Notes: generated by a model from the sequence alone, not told the origin. A stretch of 64,000 bases of DNA from Spongilla lacustris (GCA_949361645.1 OX442417.1:11345150-11409149), one strand, 5' to 3'. Counted from the first letter of the stretch, positions 1-12,000 are shown. Program-made: numbers and translations.

Positions 1-268
1 AAATTCAGACTATTTAAATTATATACATTCTGTAAACTTTAACTGAACATACCTACATTCAATTCATATACATGTATATCTACACATACAGCTAACTGAT
101 TATAACCCAAAGGCTCAGGGTATTATAAATGGATGTACCATTGATTACTGATTACACTGATTATAATATTGCTGAAAGTATACTTTATGAACTTTATATG
201 TTTATTTGTTGATTTATTTTTAATAATTGTACGCTGCGTACATGTAATACAATGTATGTAACGTCTTT
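1..268. other. AT-rich stretch, no gene seen
   Basis: I see no open frame, splice structure or clear repeat here. The sequence is AT-rich and runs into the inverted-repeat element that begins at 269. Confidence 0.6.
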
Positions 269-1094
269 ATGGGAAAGTTTACGAGAAACAGGACCTAGCG
301 TGTATTATAAAAAATATAATAAATAATGCATTACGTTTGATTTGCTATAACTTCCGAACAGTTAACGCTATCAACTTTCTATTTTCAACACTTCATACTG
401 CACCATTTCTCTATGGTAAAACACATTTTGGAGTCTTGCACTTGCTCCGTGTCAGTATTGCAACGTTCGATACCCCACTGGATTCAAACCCGCCATAACT
501 TTCGTTAGGAGTAATCAATTTGCTTCAAATTTGGTTTGTAGGTAAAGAGGTCCTATACCTATCGATTTGTTCTGTTCGTTAATTTTTATGCCATCCGTTA
601 CTGAGATACAGTTGAACAAACTACGTGCACGTTTTCCCGCTTGTTTCGCGCCAATGTTATAATCCCCACCTCCCCATACATTGAGCGGAACGCAATTTGC
701 CCAAATCATTGGCGCGAATCGAGCGCGAAAATGGGCACGTAGTTTGTTCAACTGTATCTCCGTAATGGATGGCATAAAAATCAACGAACAGAACAAATCG
801 ATAGGTATAGGACCTCTCTACCTACAAACCGAATTTGAAGCGAATTGATTACTCATACCGAAAGTTATGGCGGGTTTGAACCCAGTGGGGTATCGAACAT
901 TGCAATACTGACACGGAGCAAGTGCAAGACTCCAAAATGTATTTTACCATAGAGAAATGGTGCAGTATGAAGTGTTGAAAATAGGAAGGTGATAGCGTTA
1001 ACTGTTCGGAAGTTATAGTAAATCAAACGTAATGCATTTTTATTATACTTTTTTATAATAAACACTAGGTCCCTTTTCTCGTAAACTTTCCCAT
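269..1094. mobile_element. 826-bp fold-back element with about 400-bp inverted arms
   Basis: The left end ATGGGAAAGTTTACGAGAAA reappears as its reverse complement at 1075-1094. The two arms stay alignable almost to the centre near 670 (for example the TAATGCATTACGTTTGATTT segment near 325 and 1025). The open frames here (515-796, 865-1065) are antisense arm sequence, not genes. A diverged half copy of the same family lies at 58104-58640. No transposase is present, so this is a non-autonomous fold-back or long-TIR MITE. I could not define its target duplication. Confidence 0.8.
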
Positions 1095-1924
1095 ATATTG
1101 ATATTAGAAAGAATTTTTTTTGATGAGTATAGTACAGGTTATAGAACTTATGAATTGCATTTTATTTCCACACCACACACTCACTGTGAAAATATTGGCA
1201 CCATAGGCTGTTGTCCCCTCCAAACAGTGTAGTACTCTGATCTCAGCATGCTGTTGGACTGGCCTCCAGTGGCCAGAAGGACATTAGCATCATTGTGGAA
1301 GCACTTTAAACTCTCACCTCGCGCTAACTGTGACAAATGGGCTTTGTGTGCTGTATGTCAAAAGGGAGGTGATACCGTTTGGATAACCCATAGTGATGGG
1401 TAGACTATGAGGATGAAAAGGCATCTGATTGATGCAATATGTATGTTGATATATAAATAGTGTGTACTACTACGGTTCATCCGTAACTGCTTTTGATTTT
1501 TCCTGGTAACCATCAACTTTGATTGGATGGGCTGTATACGGTCAGTTACCATCCACGAAGGTAACCGGGACAATCCGATACGGTTAGCCATGATCGTGAC
1601 CAGATCGATAATAGCTGACCACAGCAACACTGCGTACACGCCCATTCTCATACACATGTATATGTATGTACGATGAATGAACTAAATTTAGAAGCGGATT
1701 TATTTAAACCATCTACATATATGTACATGTACAACTGCAACATGGAGATAATAGGATAGGACAAACTGTCACTATGTTTACATGTATGATGAAGCCATTT
1801 TTCTGGACATTGTACTATATATAAAAGGGGCAAAATCTGCCCACACTATAGCCCCCTCCTATGGGCACGCATTCTATACAATTCTGTGCACAGATACATG
1901 TAAATGTACACATCCATGCAATAA
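1095..1924. other. No gene recognised
   Basis: Short frames at 1358-1657 and 1648-1833 (minus) show no recognisable domain and no convincing splice partners. The stretch has scattered ACATGTACAT-type palindromes that are common across the window. Confidence 0.5.
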
Positions 1925-3620
1925 CTGACTAAGAACATGGGTTAGAGGCTAGGGCATTAGTTGTAACAGGCTGTCATTGAACGATGACAGGATCTGTTTA
2001 AAGATCACACAATCATTAAATGACACAAGCATGACTGCAGCAAATGTGTTGCATACCTGTCTTTGCATCTAGCCAAAGTTGTGGGTGAATGAGTCCCTCT
2101 TGCATTAAGGCAACAAGACAAACATTATTACCTCTACAACAAACAGATGCTTATCCACCTCTAGGCGTTGACCTCTTGCTGGATCAGCAGAACAAGACAA
2201 CCAAGTCACCAAACAGCTAATAATTCACTTAAAGTATCTCTAGTTGGAAAAGCTAACTAGATTCACTCGTTCTATTCCCCAAGCTCCCATTAGGGTACAG
2301 CTCCTTCCCCACTCCATGCTTCATGTCCAGATCCAATGAAGCTTCAAAGACACAATTTTTACTCTTGGTTCCAAGAAGCTGTGAGTACCATGGTATTCAT
2401 TAAACATTGTTACACATACGCTCATGCACCCTTTGATGGGAGTATAATGACACAGAAAACCCCTACTGACATGGGCGTACGCAAAGGGGTGGGGTTGATG
2501 GGATGGAATGACCCCCCTCCCCAAAACAAGGTTACCATCACGCTTAAGTTTTACTATTTGTTGTATTTACTACATGTACATACAGTATGCATGCATATAC
2601 ATACGAAAGTGTACATGCAATACGTACATTTAGTAATGATTACATAATCCTCAATTTTGCCTTATATCACGAAAGGTCACCTTTGACCCCCCCTTTTCTG
2701 TAGGCTGCATACGCCCATGACTACATGTACATATCACATGTCAGTTGAGGAGACTCACACCTACATGTACACACAGATACTTGTATACAAACATTCCCGC
2801 ACACTATGAAGACAACAAATCAGAGCAAGGGCACATCTCACCACAATTCTCTGTAGACATCATTAGATGCACATCTAAGGTCCAGCAGAGGAAGGGGAAG
2901 AGTAGACTCGGTCCCAGACCCATCTTCAGCAGCAGATAGATTACAACGCTGCTATGTGCAACAGATTCTGGCAACTACCATCACTTTCATGATCAAACAT
3001 ATATTAACAATTGCTCAGACATTATGTACGACGAATTAAAGTTGTGTTTCGTGTGACCCACACACTAAAGCCGATTGGTAAGAGCTGAATCCTGTCTCAG
3101 TTGCTTATCAAAGTCTTAACCAAAACAAAATCCCATGACTGTACAAGTAGTATATATCAAATAGCTCTTTCATTAGGAACTTACTATTTGAACTATTGAA
3201 CCTGATATTTGCCTATGAATATTGCTCACAGCAGGCAACATCTAAAAGCAGAGACTGGCTAATATGTCAGATCTTGAGATAAACTGTAAGACTATTTTTC
3301 GCTCAAGAGTGATGTCCTTTAATCGCTGTTTCCCCTGTAGCTATAGATAGCACCGGCAACTTGTTTACGATAAGTCATGAAAATCAATATGCTCACAGCC
3401 TGATTGGAGACACCTGACTCCAGACGATGGCAGTCCTCTTTTCACATAGCAGTAATGCAATCCAATCCACAGCTGAGGGAATCAGGGTCTGGTGGCTGAA
3501 ACTAGGGGAGGGGTGGTTAGGGTTGGTTTGGGTTAGGGATAAGTTTCCCGGCTCCCACGTTCAGATTTCGTGGACCATTTTTATATTCACCATATATGAA
3601 AACTCAGTCAGATTCTTTTA
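1925..3620. repeat. Dispersed duplication, copy A (partner at 15262-16130)
   Basis: Several blocks match the stretch 15262-16130 in the same order and orientation: around 1929 (TAAGAACATGG), 2379-2466, 2721-2960, 3250-3300 and 3430-3600 (TAGGGGAGGGGTGGTTAGGG). Copy A has extra sequence at about 1966-2378 and a 254-bp insertion at 2467-2720. It also carries an eroded CGGTCCCAGACCC motif near 2909 that resembles the termini of the Academ-like family at 28-35 kb. No coding potential is evident. Confidence 0.75.
2467..2720. mobile_element. 254-bp MITE with CTAC target duplication
   Basis: The stretch is absent from the paralogous copy B, where CTAC at 15399-15402 is intact and single. In copy A, CTAC occurs on both sides (2463-2466 and 2721-2724). 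The ends are imperfect inverted repeats containing CATGGGCGTACGCA on the left and the reverse complement of TCATGGGCGTATGCA on the right. A related, longer copy lies at about 59815-60130. No protein is encoded. Confidence 0.7.
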
Positions 3621-4171
3621 ATAATATGTTTGCACTAAACAATTGTATATCAAATATAACAGCATTATTTTTCAGTCCGTAAAAACAATTTATCTAGAGA
3701 AAATAGTTGTTTTGTTTCCGACTACATAATAACATTTGAAATAGTGTAGTACTAAAACTCCGAATACAATTTTTTTTTCAATGCGATAGAGGATACGTGC
3801 AAATATGTAGACCATGCAGGCCCAGATATGTCACGCATTAGGCATTTGCACTGATTCTCCATCTCATCATATTTGGCCTTTGTGCATTGTGTGACGGGGA
3901 GCAGTCATGTTGCATGTATATCTAAATACACAGCGCTCCCATGGGCAATACATGTGGATCTATTACAGCCGCACACACAGCAAATATAAACGTTAAAGTC
4001 ATCCAACATAGTAAAAAACGTACATGGGCAATAGGTATTATTGATACATTATCATTACCAGTTGCATTGCAAAAGACTCTAATCATCTCCCATGCACACT
4101 GGATCTACATGCAGTACAGCTCACACTCAAATACGAACATTAAAGTTGTCCAACATAATAACGTTTTAGTG
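3621..4171. other. 3' flank of the zinc-finger gene
   Basis: No gene is seen. Two short diverged repeats occur around 3990-4010 and 4145-4160 (a TCCAACATA motif). The 3941-4306 plus frame runs antisense into the zinc-finger gene and looks like a shadow. Confidence 0.5.
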
Positions 4172-5050
4172 TTAGATGTGACATGCTTTAAGATGATACT
4201 CCAAACTCTTCTTGTACAAGTAAGATTTAGTACATCCACTGTTGCTGCACCTCAACCTCTCACCAGTATGAACCCTGCAGTGGGCCTTCAATCCACGTGC
4301 GCTTGAAAATGACTTTTTACAGAAACATTTGTAAATCTTCTCTCCAGAATGAGTGCGCTTGTGTGTTATCAGATTTGACTGTCGTAAAAATGCCTTTCCA
4401 CATTCTTGACATTGATGCGGCTTCTCTCCAATATGAGTGAGCGTGTGTCTTTGCAGATAGAACTGTAGTGAAAATGCCTTTCCACATTGTTTGCACTGAT
4501 GTGGCTTCTCTCCAGTATGAGTGAGCATGTGTCTTTTAAGAGTTGACTTTTGTGAAAATGCCTTTCCACATTGTTTGCAATGATGTGGCTTCTCTCCAGT
4601 ATGGGTGAGCATGTGAATTTGCAGATTTGGCTTTAGTGAAAATGCCTTTCCACATTGTTGACACTGATGTGGCCTCTTACCAGTATGGGTGAGCATGTGA
4701 ATTTGCAGATTTGGCTGTAGTGAAAATGCCTTTCCACATTGTTGACAGTGATGTGGCCTCTCTCCAGTATGAGTGAGCATGTGTTTTGTCAGAGTTGACT
4801 GTTGTGAAAATGTCTTCCCACACTGTAGACACTGATGTGGCCTCTCTCCAGTATGAGTGAACATGTGTTTTTTCAGAGTGGACTGCTGTGAAAATGCCTT
4901 TCCACATTGTTGACACTGATGTGGCCTCTCTCCAGTATGAGTGAGGATGTGTCTTTGCAAATCTGACTGTTGTGAAAATGCCTTTATACAATGTACACAT
5001 TGATGATGTCGTCTTCCTGAAGCCATTTTTCTCTGCAGAATGACGGACAA
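4172..5050 (-). CDS. C2H2 zinc-finger protein, ten fingers
   Basis: A 292-residue open frame on the minus strand. It encodes eight regular fingers of the form C-x2-C-x12-H-x3-H joined by TGERPH or TGEKPH-like linkers, then a ninth with C-x-C spacing, then a tenth with C-x4-C spacing and a terminal CH. Such proteins are normally nuclear DNA binders; the target cannot be read from sequence. The fingers are very similar to each other (repeated QCGKAFS), which points to recent internal duplication. The annotated start at 5050 may not be real: CTGCAG just before AGAAAAATGG looks like a 3' splice site, so the coding start may be the Met at 5026 (MASGRR) after an upstream exon. No KRAB, BTB or ZAD domain is seen. 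A 16-bp perfect palindrome (GACGGATTAATCCGTC) lies upstream at 5094-5109. Confidence 0.9.
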   Translation of the reverse strand: MSVILQRKMASGRRHHQCVHCIKAFSQQSDLQRHILTHTGERPHQCQQCGKAFSQQSTLKKHMFTHTGERPHQCLQCGKTFSQQSTLTKHMLTHTGERPHHCQQCGKAFSLQPNLQIHMLTHTGKRPHQCQQCGKAFSLKPNLQIHMLTHTGEKPHHCKQCGKAFSQKSTLKRHMLTHTGEKPHQCKQCGKAFSLQFYLQRHTLTHIGEKPHQCQECGKAFLRQSNLITHKRTHSGEKIYKCFCKKSFSSARGLKAHCRVHTGERLRCSNSGCTKSYLYKKSLEYHLKACHI

Positions 5051-5453
5051 CTGGTATACTACAAGTAATTATGTTAACGGTTTAACCTCTGAAGACGGAT
5101 TAATCCGTCACGAATAATTAGACACGTAACGGCCAATGATGGATTTATCCGTCATGGCAACATACACATGTAGGGCTAAAAGAGCGTACGACAACTTCTC
5201 ACAGAATTGTTTGTATTTAGCCAAACCATGTATATAACTACACATGTAGTAGACAGGTATGCGAACAGGTATCAACAAAGTTTCAGTATCGTTCCGTTGA
5301 CAAAAATACATTTCTAAAGTGCCTAAAAGTTATTAAATTTGGGTGTGTCTGAGCATCATGTGAGGACAGCCGGTACGGTCATATCCAACTGTATATTGGT
5401 GTATTGAAACGTTACAAAAATGACTCAGGGTCAATACAACATGTTGTGAGTTA

Positions 5454-6055
5454 CAGTAGTGGTCATAAAAAAGTTTACGTAATTATTTACGTCGTGGCCG
5501 TAGTATGGTATAACCGTAAATGTAACGTACATGGCAATAGGCGTGCCGTACAACGCCCGTGTTTAATATAATAATAACGCCTGATGCCACGTATGTACAT
5601 GTACCTCTAAGTATATACCTAGGTGCGTTCCTAGCGTTACAAGAAAATGCGGATTCCTTTCTAAGGACTGATGGTGCCAAAAGAGGCGGAATCCGCAAAT
5701 TCATTAAGTGGTACCAAGCCACAGGATGCTGTTACCGCTGAAATCATGGCGATAGTCGATGACCACATGAGACGTCCGCTATCCACACGGCTACTTCTTT
5801 CGAAAGGCGAGGTAGTGCTTTATTGCCAGATATTTGAGATGCAAACAAGGTGAAGCGTCTGGATTGGGCAGGAGCTAACCTCACTGAAGCGCTACATAGT
5901 GATTAAGTAGATACACTAGCTAGCTGTTTACTTATTGGATACTCATGTATGGCCGTAATCGTACCGTACGTCTATAATAGCGTACCGTATGTACGGCAGA
6001 CCGTACTACGACCACGATGTAATCAAATACGTAAACTTTTTTATGACCGCTACTG
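5454..6055. mobile_element. Deleted Tc1/mariner-type element, 602 bp, TA-flanked
   Basis: The termini are inverted repeats starting CAGTAGTGGTCATAAAAAAG on the left and CAGTAGCGGTCATAAAAAAG on the right (reverse complement). They are flanked by TA at 5452-5453 and 6056-6057, the target site of the Tc1/mariner superfamily. The interior retains broken transposase sequence (5640-5890). A single related end lies at 8468-8512. Confidence 0.85.
5640..5890 (+). pseudogene. Tc1/mariner transposase remnant
   Basis: Two plus-strand frames together resemble the N-terminal helix-turn-helix part of Tc1-like transposases. One reads RGGIRKFIKWYQATGC, the next KPQDAVTAEIMAIVDDHM, and further on a third frame gives KRLDWAGANL, which resembles the KRLxWA motif of such proteins. 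Frame changes separate these pieces and the DDE catalytic region is missing. It lies between the inverted ends of the 602-bp element, so it identifies that element's origin. Confidence 0.7.
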
Positions 6056-8467
6056 TAGTAGTGTATAGCTTTACTAAAGAAAAGAAAACGGCAGGAGTTC
6101 AAAGTATGCTCCATCATAAATAATGTTGGGACAATTCAATGTACAGCGCTCGGATACACGCTTGCACAATTCAGCTTGTTTTCACGCAATAAATCGTATA
6201 TAAAATACATGCCTTCATTCTTAAATAATTTCAAGTTCATAGCGTCTATGGCAACGGGAGCGTCTCTCTAGGTAGCAGACTCATTCGCTCACGGTAGGTT
6301 ACGGATACCTTACCAGTGTGCTACAAACAATCAGCTCATACCAGCGTGTAGAGAAATCACTACTCCAACTGAATTTCAAAAGTTGCACTAGAAGACTTGT
6401 TCGGTTCAAAAGTGATTTGGTGCCAATGACACTGTATCTAAAAATAGCTACTATCAATAATTAAATTCCGCAATTACGTAGCATATTTGATAATTAATTT
6501 AGCTGGTAAACCATTAAGGTTAGTCCACAACAGCATCTATGATATTTATCGCATTCGGCTTAGGGCTTGAAAAGTTAGAAGTAAACAATAATTTGAATTC
6601 AAACACTTCATTTGCTACCATGTGTATTGTTTTCTTAACAGAAATAGGTTTCTATGGGATATGAGACATTCAAAACTATACAGGAAATATTTTCTATGTT
6701 TAAAAATTCTATCCTATTAATGTTTGGACACATGCCATTTTCCGATCAATTAATCCATTTGTCTGCTGCACATAATGAATTACATTCGGACAAAATGTTA
6801 GCCCAAAAAAAGAATGTGCTTGTCAGTGAGAGTTCAAACTGTACAAACGTGGGTGGCAGAGAATGACAAAGAATTGGATAGGTCGCTTTGGCTGAAGTAC
6901 GTGTGTAAAGGAGCGGGAATGAGGTCGACATGAACATGTAATGACACCACAGCAGGTCTAAATAAAACGATCCACCCCAATGAGAAGATTGGGATTTTAG
7001 ACCATGACATGCGTCGTGTAGTTGTATATAATGCGCATGTTGTATGAAAATGAGAGATGTAAAGTGTGATCAAGGTCATTAAACAGTGTCAGTGGTCAAC
7101 CCCCGAAGGCGGCGTACCAGTGCGCGCGCAATATTGCTACATTTGGTTGCAACCGATGGGATCTGCATTCGACAATTGTCTCGACGACCCACATAGCAGT
7201 GCGTAAGTATACATTGTGTATGTCTACATGTTCTGGCCGGCAGTACATCAAGCGGACTGAAGGAAGCGAAATGTCGGAAAGGGAATACGCGGCGGCGGCG
7301 GGTGCAGTGAATGACGTTATGCGCATACTGTTGAAGGACATAAGGAATCGAGAGCTCCAAATGGAAAAGGAAAGGCACCAATGAGAAAGAGAGGTTGGAG
7401 AAGTCAAACTCATTTAAGGCTGTAGAATTTGGTACTAGTTGCTCTAGTGCATTGACCAAAGTGGTTTTGTATATTGTTCAGGAGCAGATAAACAATATGC
7501 TGAAGAAAGATCATTGTGGAAAGCAGCAGCTCGCTGCCTATACCAGAAAGTTGTGAGAAATCGCAACTGTGACTGGAGATTTCACCCTCCTTACTGTCCA
7601 GATCCCCTCTAATTGTGGATCCAGTTTGCCTGCTGTAGGTACCGACAACCACATCAGGTCCCTAGACTTAAATGGCCACTCTGCAGGAAGTCTGTCATAT
7701 AGTCCACTTTCTGCCTGTGTGCAACATGGACTCCACAAGGTCTAGTAGTACTGCCAACTTTGCCTGCAGTACTGCATGGTAGGATGTAGCTTCATAACCT
7801 CCAGAGGGGGTCAAGGTATATGGCTGGGGGTGCTCTTAATGGAATCACCATCATAGTCAATAACAGCCTGCCAGTTCTCAGCACTCAGTGCAATGTTTCA
7901 GTTCTGGCCAGGTTGTCCTTGTCATTCCTCAAGTCTTCCTCTGGTAGGTCACAGTGCTTGCAGCTGGGCACAAACCCAATTGAACGCTTTGTTATGTTTG
8001 TCAAGCAGATAAGCTTTGACATATGAGATAAAGAACTGGACCACGCAATCAAGATAGCAAGAAAGGGCAAAGTCAATATGGCAAATTTCCCACTACCCGT
8101 TCACCAGCTGCCACATTCCTGACAGCTTACCATCAGACACCCAAACACAGTTTCACAAACACAGTTTCACTCACACAAATGGTTCAGCATGCAACACAAA
8201 AAAACATTCCATATATGGCTGTGCTCAAAGGCAACTAAGATAAATTATTTGGATATACATGTATGTACCTCACTGTGGATATATACCTCTGCCAATGTTC
8301 TCACTATAATCTTAGCCAGTCTTGGAGACCCATGAATAGAAAAAAGCAACATAATGGCTTTGTGTTTATCAAGCAGATAAGCATTGAAGTACAAGATAAA
8401 GAACTGTTCATCAGCTGCCACATCCCAGACAGTTGATGCATATATGGAAGGCACCCCTAGCCAAATT
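6056..8467. other. No gene recognised
   Basis: Short frames on both strands (6654-6866, 7079-7459, 7199-7384, 7410-7652, 8245-8454) match nothing I recognise. Segments around 8000-8040 and 8360-8400 resemble each other (AAGCAGATAAGC..GATAAAGAACTG), so part of this region is a diverged duplication. Coding exons cannot be excluded. Confidence 0.4.
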
Positions 8468-8512
8468 CAGTAGCGGTCACAAAATTTTTTACGTAATTAT
8501 TTAGGCTGTGGC
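8468..8512 (+). repeat. Solo end of the 602-bp Tc1/mariner family
   Basis: CAGTAGCGGTCACAAAATTT followed by TTTACGTAATTATTTA matches the left terminus of the element at 5454. No matching opposite end is seen nearby, so this looks like a truncated copy. Confidence 0.6.
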
Positions 8513-9244
8513 TTGATGTTGGTGCAAAGAATTTCTGGGGGAAAAACCACCAAACTGCCTATTTGGACTCTTATCAGAGCATTGAACCATTCAACAGTAT
8601 TCTTTGAATGTGATGGAAATTAAGTATTTCTTTAGTGATGTGCTTTCAAGTCTATTCATTTTCACTCACAATACCCATCAGTTCACTAAAAGCTTTTCTA
8701 TGTTTATGTGGCTATGGCTTGTTATATGATATGTACCCTAACAACTTTCCAATCCTCAAACACATAATTTGTTTTGTTAAACGGTCTCTGTAAATCGTTT
8801 TTAAAAAATCCTGCACACTTACAGTGCAGTTACTGCAGCTCAAGCTAAACAATAATTCGGTTCATATGCAGGAGCACAAAAGATGCTAAACACGACATAT
8901 GTTAGGATCAATTGGTATAGGCTTGGGCGTTAATCTTTACATGATCACACGTTACCCCCATGGGGAACGTTCGCTCCCCAGGGGTAACGCACATTTGATA
9001 GCTTGTAACTTTCGTTCGCAATAAGTAACAGATCGATTAGCTGGCATGTGATAAACACAACTCAGCCCTTTCTTGGCCTGACCTCTTTTTTGATTTTCGA
9101 CGTTGGATTCGTTGCCGTTTGTCGCTGTTATTACGCTATTCTCGACGGCAAAGGGTTTGAGCATCAGTGTTCGGGTGAAGGCAAAAAGCAACGAAAATAC
9201 TCGGTGCAAGACAGGAGTTTGTCAAACAGGCTTCAAAGGTTGAG

Positions 9245-9996
9245 ATGCACAGTAAATTGGTACGGAAGGAAGGAGCAGGCCACACTACAAAGTGGGTAGT
9301 AAGATGGGACAAGCCACTGTGTGAAAGTGCATGGAATGCGCGCAGCCTCACTCGCGAGGACGATAACGAAGCTGATGAGAAAGTTTTAAACGTCCAGCCT
9401 GGATTTTTTAGGCTGGTTTTTAACAAAAACACATCTAAATAGCGTAAAAACCATCCTGGAATTGAACGTTCAGAGTGGGAATAGTATAAAATCCATGTTG
9501 CTCTACCCTGCGGGCTGGTATTGTCAAACAAAACTCATGTTGAAGTATGTATATTATTGTTACCTCAACATGGTTTTTGTTCGAAAGAACCAGGGTAGAA
9601 CCATATCTCTTCCCACCCTGGAAGCTCAATTTTTTTCACTATTCCCACCCTGGACGCTCAATCCCAGGATGGTTTTTACATGATTTGCTGAATTCCAGAT
9701 GGGTTTTTGTTAAACACCAACCTAAAAATCCAGGCTGGACGTTTAAAACTTTTCCCTGTGCTAGTAATGATGAATCTTCAGACTCAGATGAGGCTCCAGA
9801 TGTGGTTGAACATGTCAATCCAGCTTATTATTGATGGGATAGTCTGGACACCATCAACAACGGGCACTACTACTGTGTGACATGCAGTCAGCCAACAGAT
9901 TGCTATATTGTTACTGTCTGCGGTATGCAGTCAGAAAGGGGATCCCTATTTATAGACAGGCATCAGGAACATGAGTTCCACACTCTGAATAACTAA
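9245..9996 (+). pseudogene. piggyBac-like transposase, N- and C-terminal remnants
   Basis: Left of the nested MITE the frame reads KWVVRWDKPLCESAWNARSL, which resembles the start of the piggyBac-like protein at 47.4 kb (FKVKWDECDCEAVLSSRRL). Right of the MITE an acidic SSDSDEAPD stretch is followed by HYYCVTC and RHQEHEFH. That is the C-terminal cysteine/histidine-rich part also seen at 45.5 kb (HFYCVTC). A stop lies between the acidic stretch and the cysteine-rich part. The catalytic core is absent. Confidence 0.6.
9381..9751. mobile_element. 371-bp MITE nested in the piggyBac remnant
   Basis: The left end AAGTTTTAAACGTCCAGCCT is the reverse complement of the right end. The arms continue with GGATTTTTTAGG. 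Inside are further CCCTGG or CCAGGG repeats in both orientations. The element splits the piggyBac-like reading frame, so it inserted after that element. Confidence 0.75.
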
Positions 9997-10118
9997 CCTT
10001 CAATTGTAATCATAATTTTGTTCTAATGTGTTAGTTTTGTCATTTTTTAAAGACTTGATTTTCGGGGCTAACAGTTCGTTCCTCCTGGGGAACAAATACT
10101 TGAGCAGATAAAGATTAA

Positions 10119-10714
10119 TTAGTTAATAGTATAGCTCTAGCAAATGAATTCGACCATTCTTCAGTAAACGTTCACCAATAAGAACAAAGCAGACTAGCTT
10201 TATACACAGCAGCTCATACAAGTTTATATATTCCCTCTACCCTCCCCCCCCCCCCCCTTCAGACCTATATCGAAGGCCTGCTAGCATCCCATTCATCTTC
10301 TACACTGTCTAGTCTTCTATTTCAATGTCAAACCTCTAGGACAAATTGAACCTTGTAATCTGATACCAGACACCTCAAGTCTCACGCCTTAAGCATGAGT
10401 CTAACACATAAGAGTCCAATCTCACGCTCTCACGCATGGCCCATTTGATCTCACACATACCGTGCCAGTACATATTACTAAACTAATATTAATGAATTAA
10501 TCGCGACCAAACTGAGTTTGATATCGCAATAGTAAATTGCGTGCAAATGAATGGTTAAAGCCGAGGATGATGAATTTATATAGTGTTCGACAAAGACGAA
10601 GATGAGACAAGGCAGGCCTGGATAATGAAAGCGAGCTAAGTGCTGGAACCATACTTAGTCTAGGTTCCATCGTGAGTGGACAAAGATCTGGCCATTTATC
10701 GTTGAGATCCGTTT
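10119..10714. other. No gene recognised
   Basis: It contains a C-rich run near 10243-10257 and several CTCACGC-type short repeats. No coding sequence is seen. Confidence 0.5.
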
Positions 10715-10814
10715 GTGTTTCAATGTACTTTGTGTCTTCGCCAGATAAGTTGTAGACATATGGGTAAAGCTGATGTAGAACAGCATATCAGCACCCCCAT
10801 GCATGTCTCAAATG
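10715..10814 (+). pseudogene. BED-like zinc-finger fragment of a hAT-type protein
   Basis: The frame FQCTLCLRQISCRH continues to VEQHISTPMH, giving a C-x2-C and paired-H pattern like the zinc finger at the N-terminus of some hAT-type transposases. The frame is interrupted after SNA by the MITE at 10815 and resumes after it near 11594. No transposase body is seen, so it is a fragment. Confidence 0.4.
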
Positions 10815-11585
10815 CAGTGATGCCGCGGCCAGCTTTTTACAATCCGGTCACGTTCACGGCTGGCCGTTTAAATATAAACGGTCACGTTCACGGTCAAAGA
10901 TGAACCGTATGATTTCAATACGGTCATGTACACGGCTGGCTGTCAGCTGTCAAAATTTTATACGGTTACGGATGGTCAGTAATTATGCTTGGCATGCGCA
11001 TATCAATAGAAATGGTTCATGTTTATTGCATCTGAGAAAGAGAACAGATTCAATCCTGGCTGGATCCATCCTCCATCTTCACAATGAGTTTCAACTGAGA
11101 GAGAACTCGCTCACACGTGAAATCCACGCGAATTACATCACCGCTACGCAAAAAGTGGCATATTTTTGTACGAATGCAATATCAGGCTGGGGACGAGACT
11201 ATGTCATGTCGAGGGGACAACTTAAAATGGTTCCATAACGGTAAACCACATGTTGGTGACAGTCGGGTGTGCTGCAGCCTGCAGACTTCACCGCGCCACG
11301 CCATAGATAATACAGTACAGGTGGCTTATCCTCAAAGGTTTTAGCTTTCTACATTTGCCACGCAGGGAAAAAAAAAGAAGACACTGCACGCGACGCTGAT
11401 GACGCTTAATGGACCGTCAAAAGTTCTGACGGCCACGGACGGCAAGCAAATAAAATTGACGGCCAATTATTTTTCACGGTTCAATCACGTGAACGGTAAG
11501 CTTCCCGGTCACGGTCACGGTCGGCCGTCAAAAACCGTCAAATGAATACGGTCACAGACAGTCCTTGCTGGCCGCGGCATCACTG
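10815..11585. mobile_element. hAT-type MITE, 771 bp, with 8-bp target duplication
   Basis: The termini are CAGTGATGCCGCGGCCAGC and its reverse complement. The 8-bp duplication CTCAAATG is perfect at 10807-10814 and 11586-11593. Eight-base duplications and CAGTG-like ends are typical of hAT elements. The interior has many inverted ACGGTCACG-type repeats and no transposase. The 10900-11344 frames are incidental. Confidence 0.9.
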
Positions 11586-11593
11586 CTCAAATG

Positions 11594-12000
11594 TTAAGGC
11601 TACAAAATCAACCGCAACCTGGGAGTATAACAAAACACATTCAAGGAAATAGACTAATTACTGTTTGTATTGCGTGTTTATAAGCCCTACAGATAGTCTT
11701 GGTGTCGTACTTAATCGTGTGAAACGTACTGTACCGCGTAGCGTTTGGCAATGAGACTAGCGCGAGATATACATGTATAAAAAGAAATTCTGATGATGAT
11801 GTGAAATGATCTTAATTGCTGTATTATACTAATCTCACGCCTAGAACTGCAAATCTCACGCTTAATAATCCACTGCCTCACGCTTACAAAAAAAACACCT
11901 TGAGATATCTATGTGATACGCGTACGTGTCTAGTACAACATTCATAAACAGAATTTGATACGCTAGCATACATGTGTATAGCATGCTAAGTAAGGTTTTA
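11594..12000. other. No gene recognised
   Basis: Apart from the continuation of the interrupted zinc-finger fragment near 11594-11670, nothing is recognised. Confidence 0.5.

Larger units (their letters stand above)
8934..10114. mobile_element. Internally deleted piggyBac-like element flanked by TTAA
   Basis: TTAA at 8930-8933 and 10115-10118 flank ends that both begin TCTTTA when read inward. Both ends also carry GTTCCCC or GGGGAAC blocks within about 45 bp. The interior holds only N- and C-terminal scraps of a piggyBac-like transposase (9245-9996) similar to the one at 45.5-47.5 kb. TTAA is the canonical piggyBac target. The middle of the gene, including the DDE domain, is gone, and a separate MITE is nested inside. 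The boundaries are inferred from short end similarity. Confidence 0.6.
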
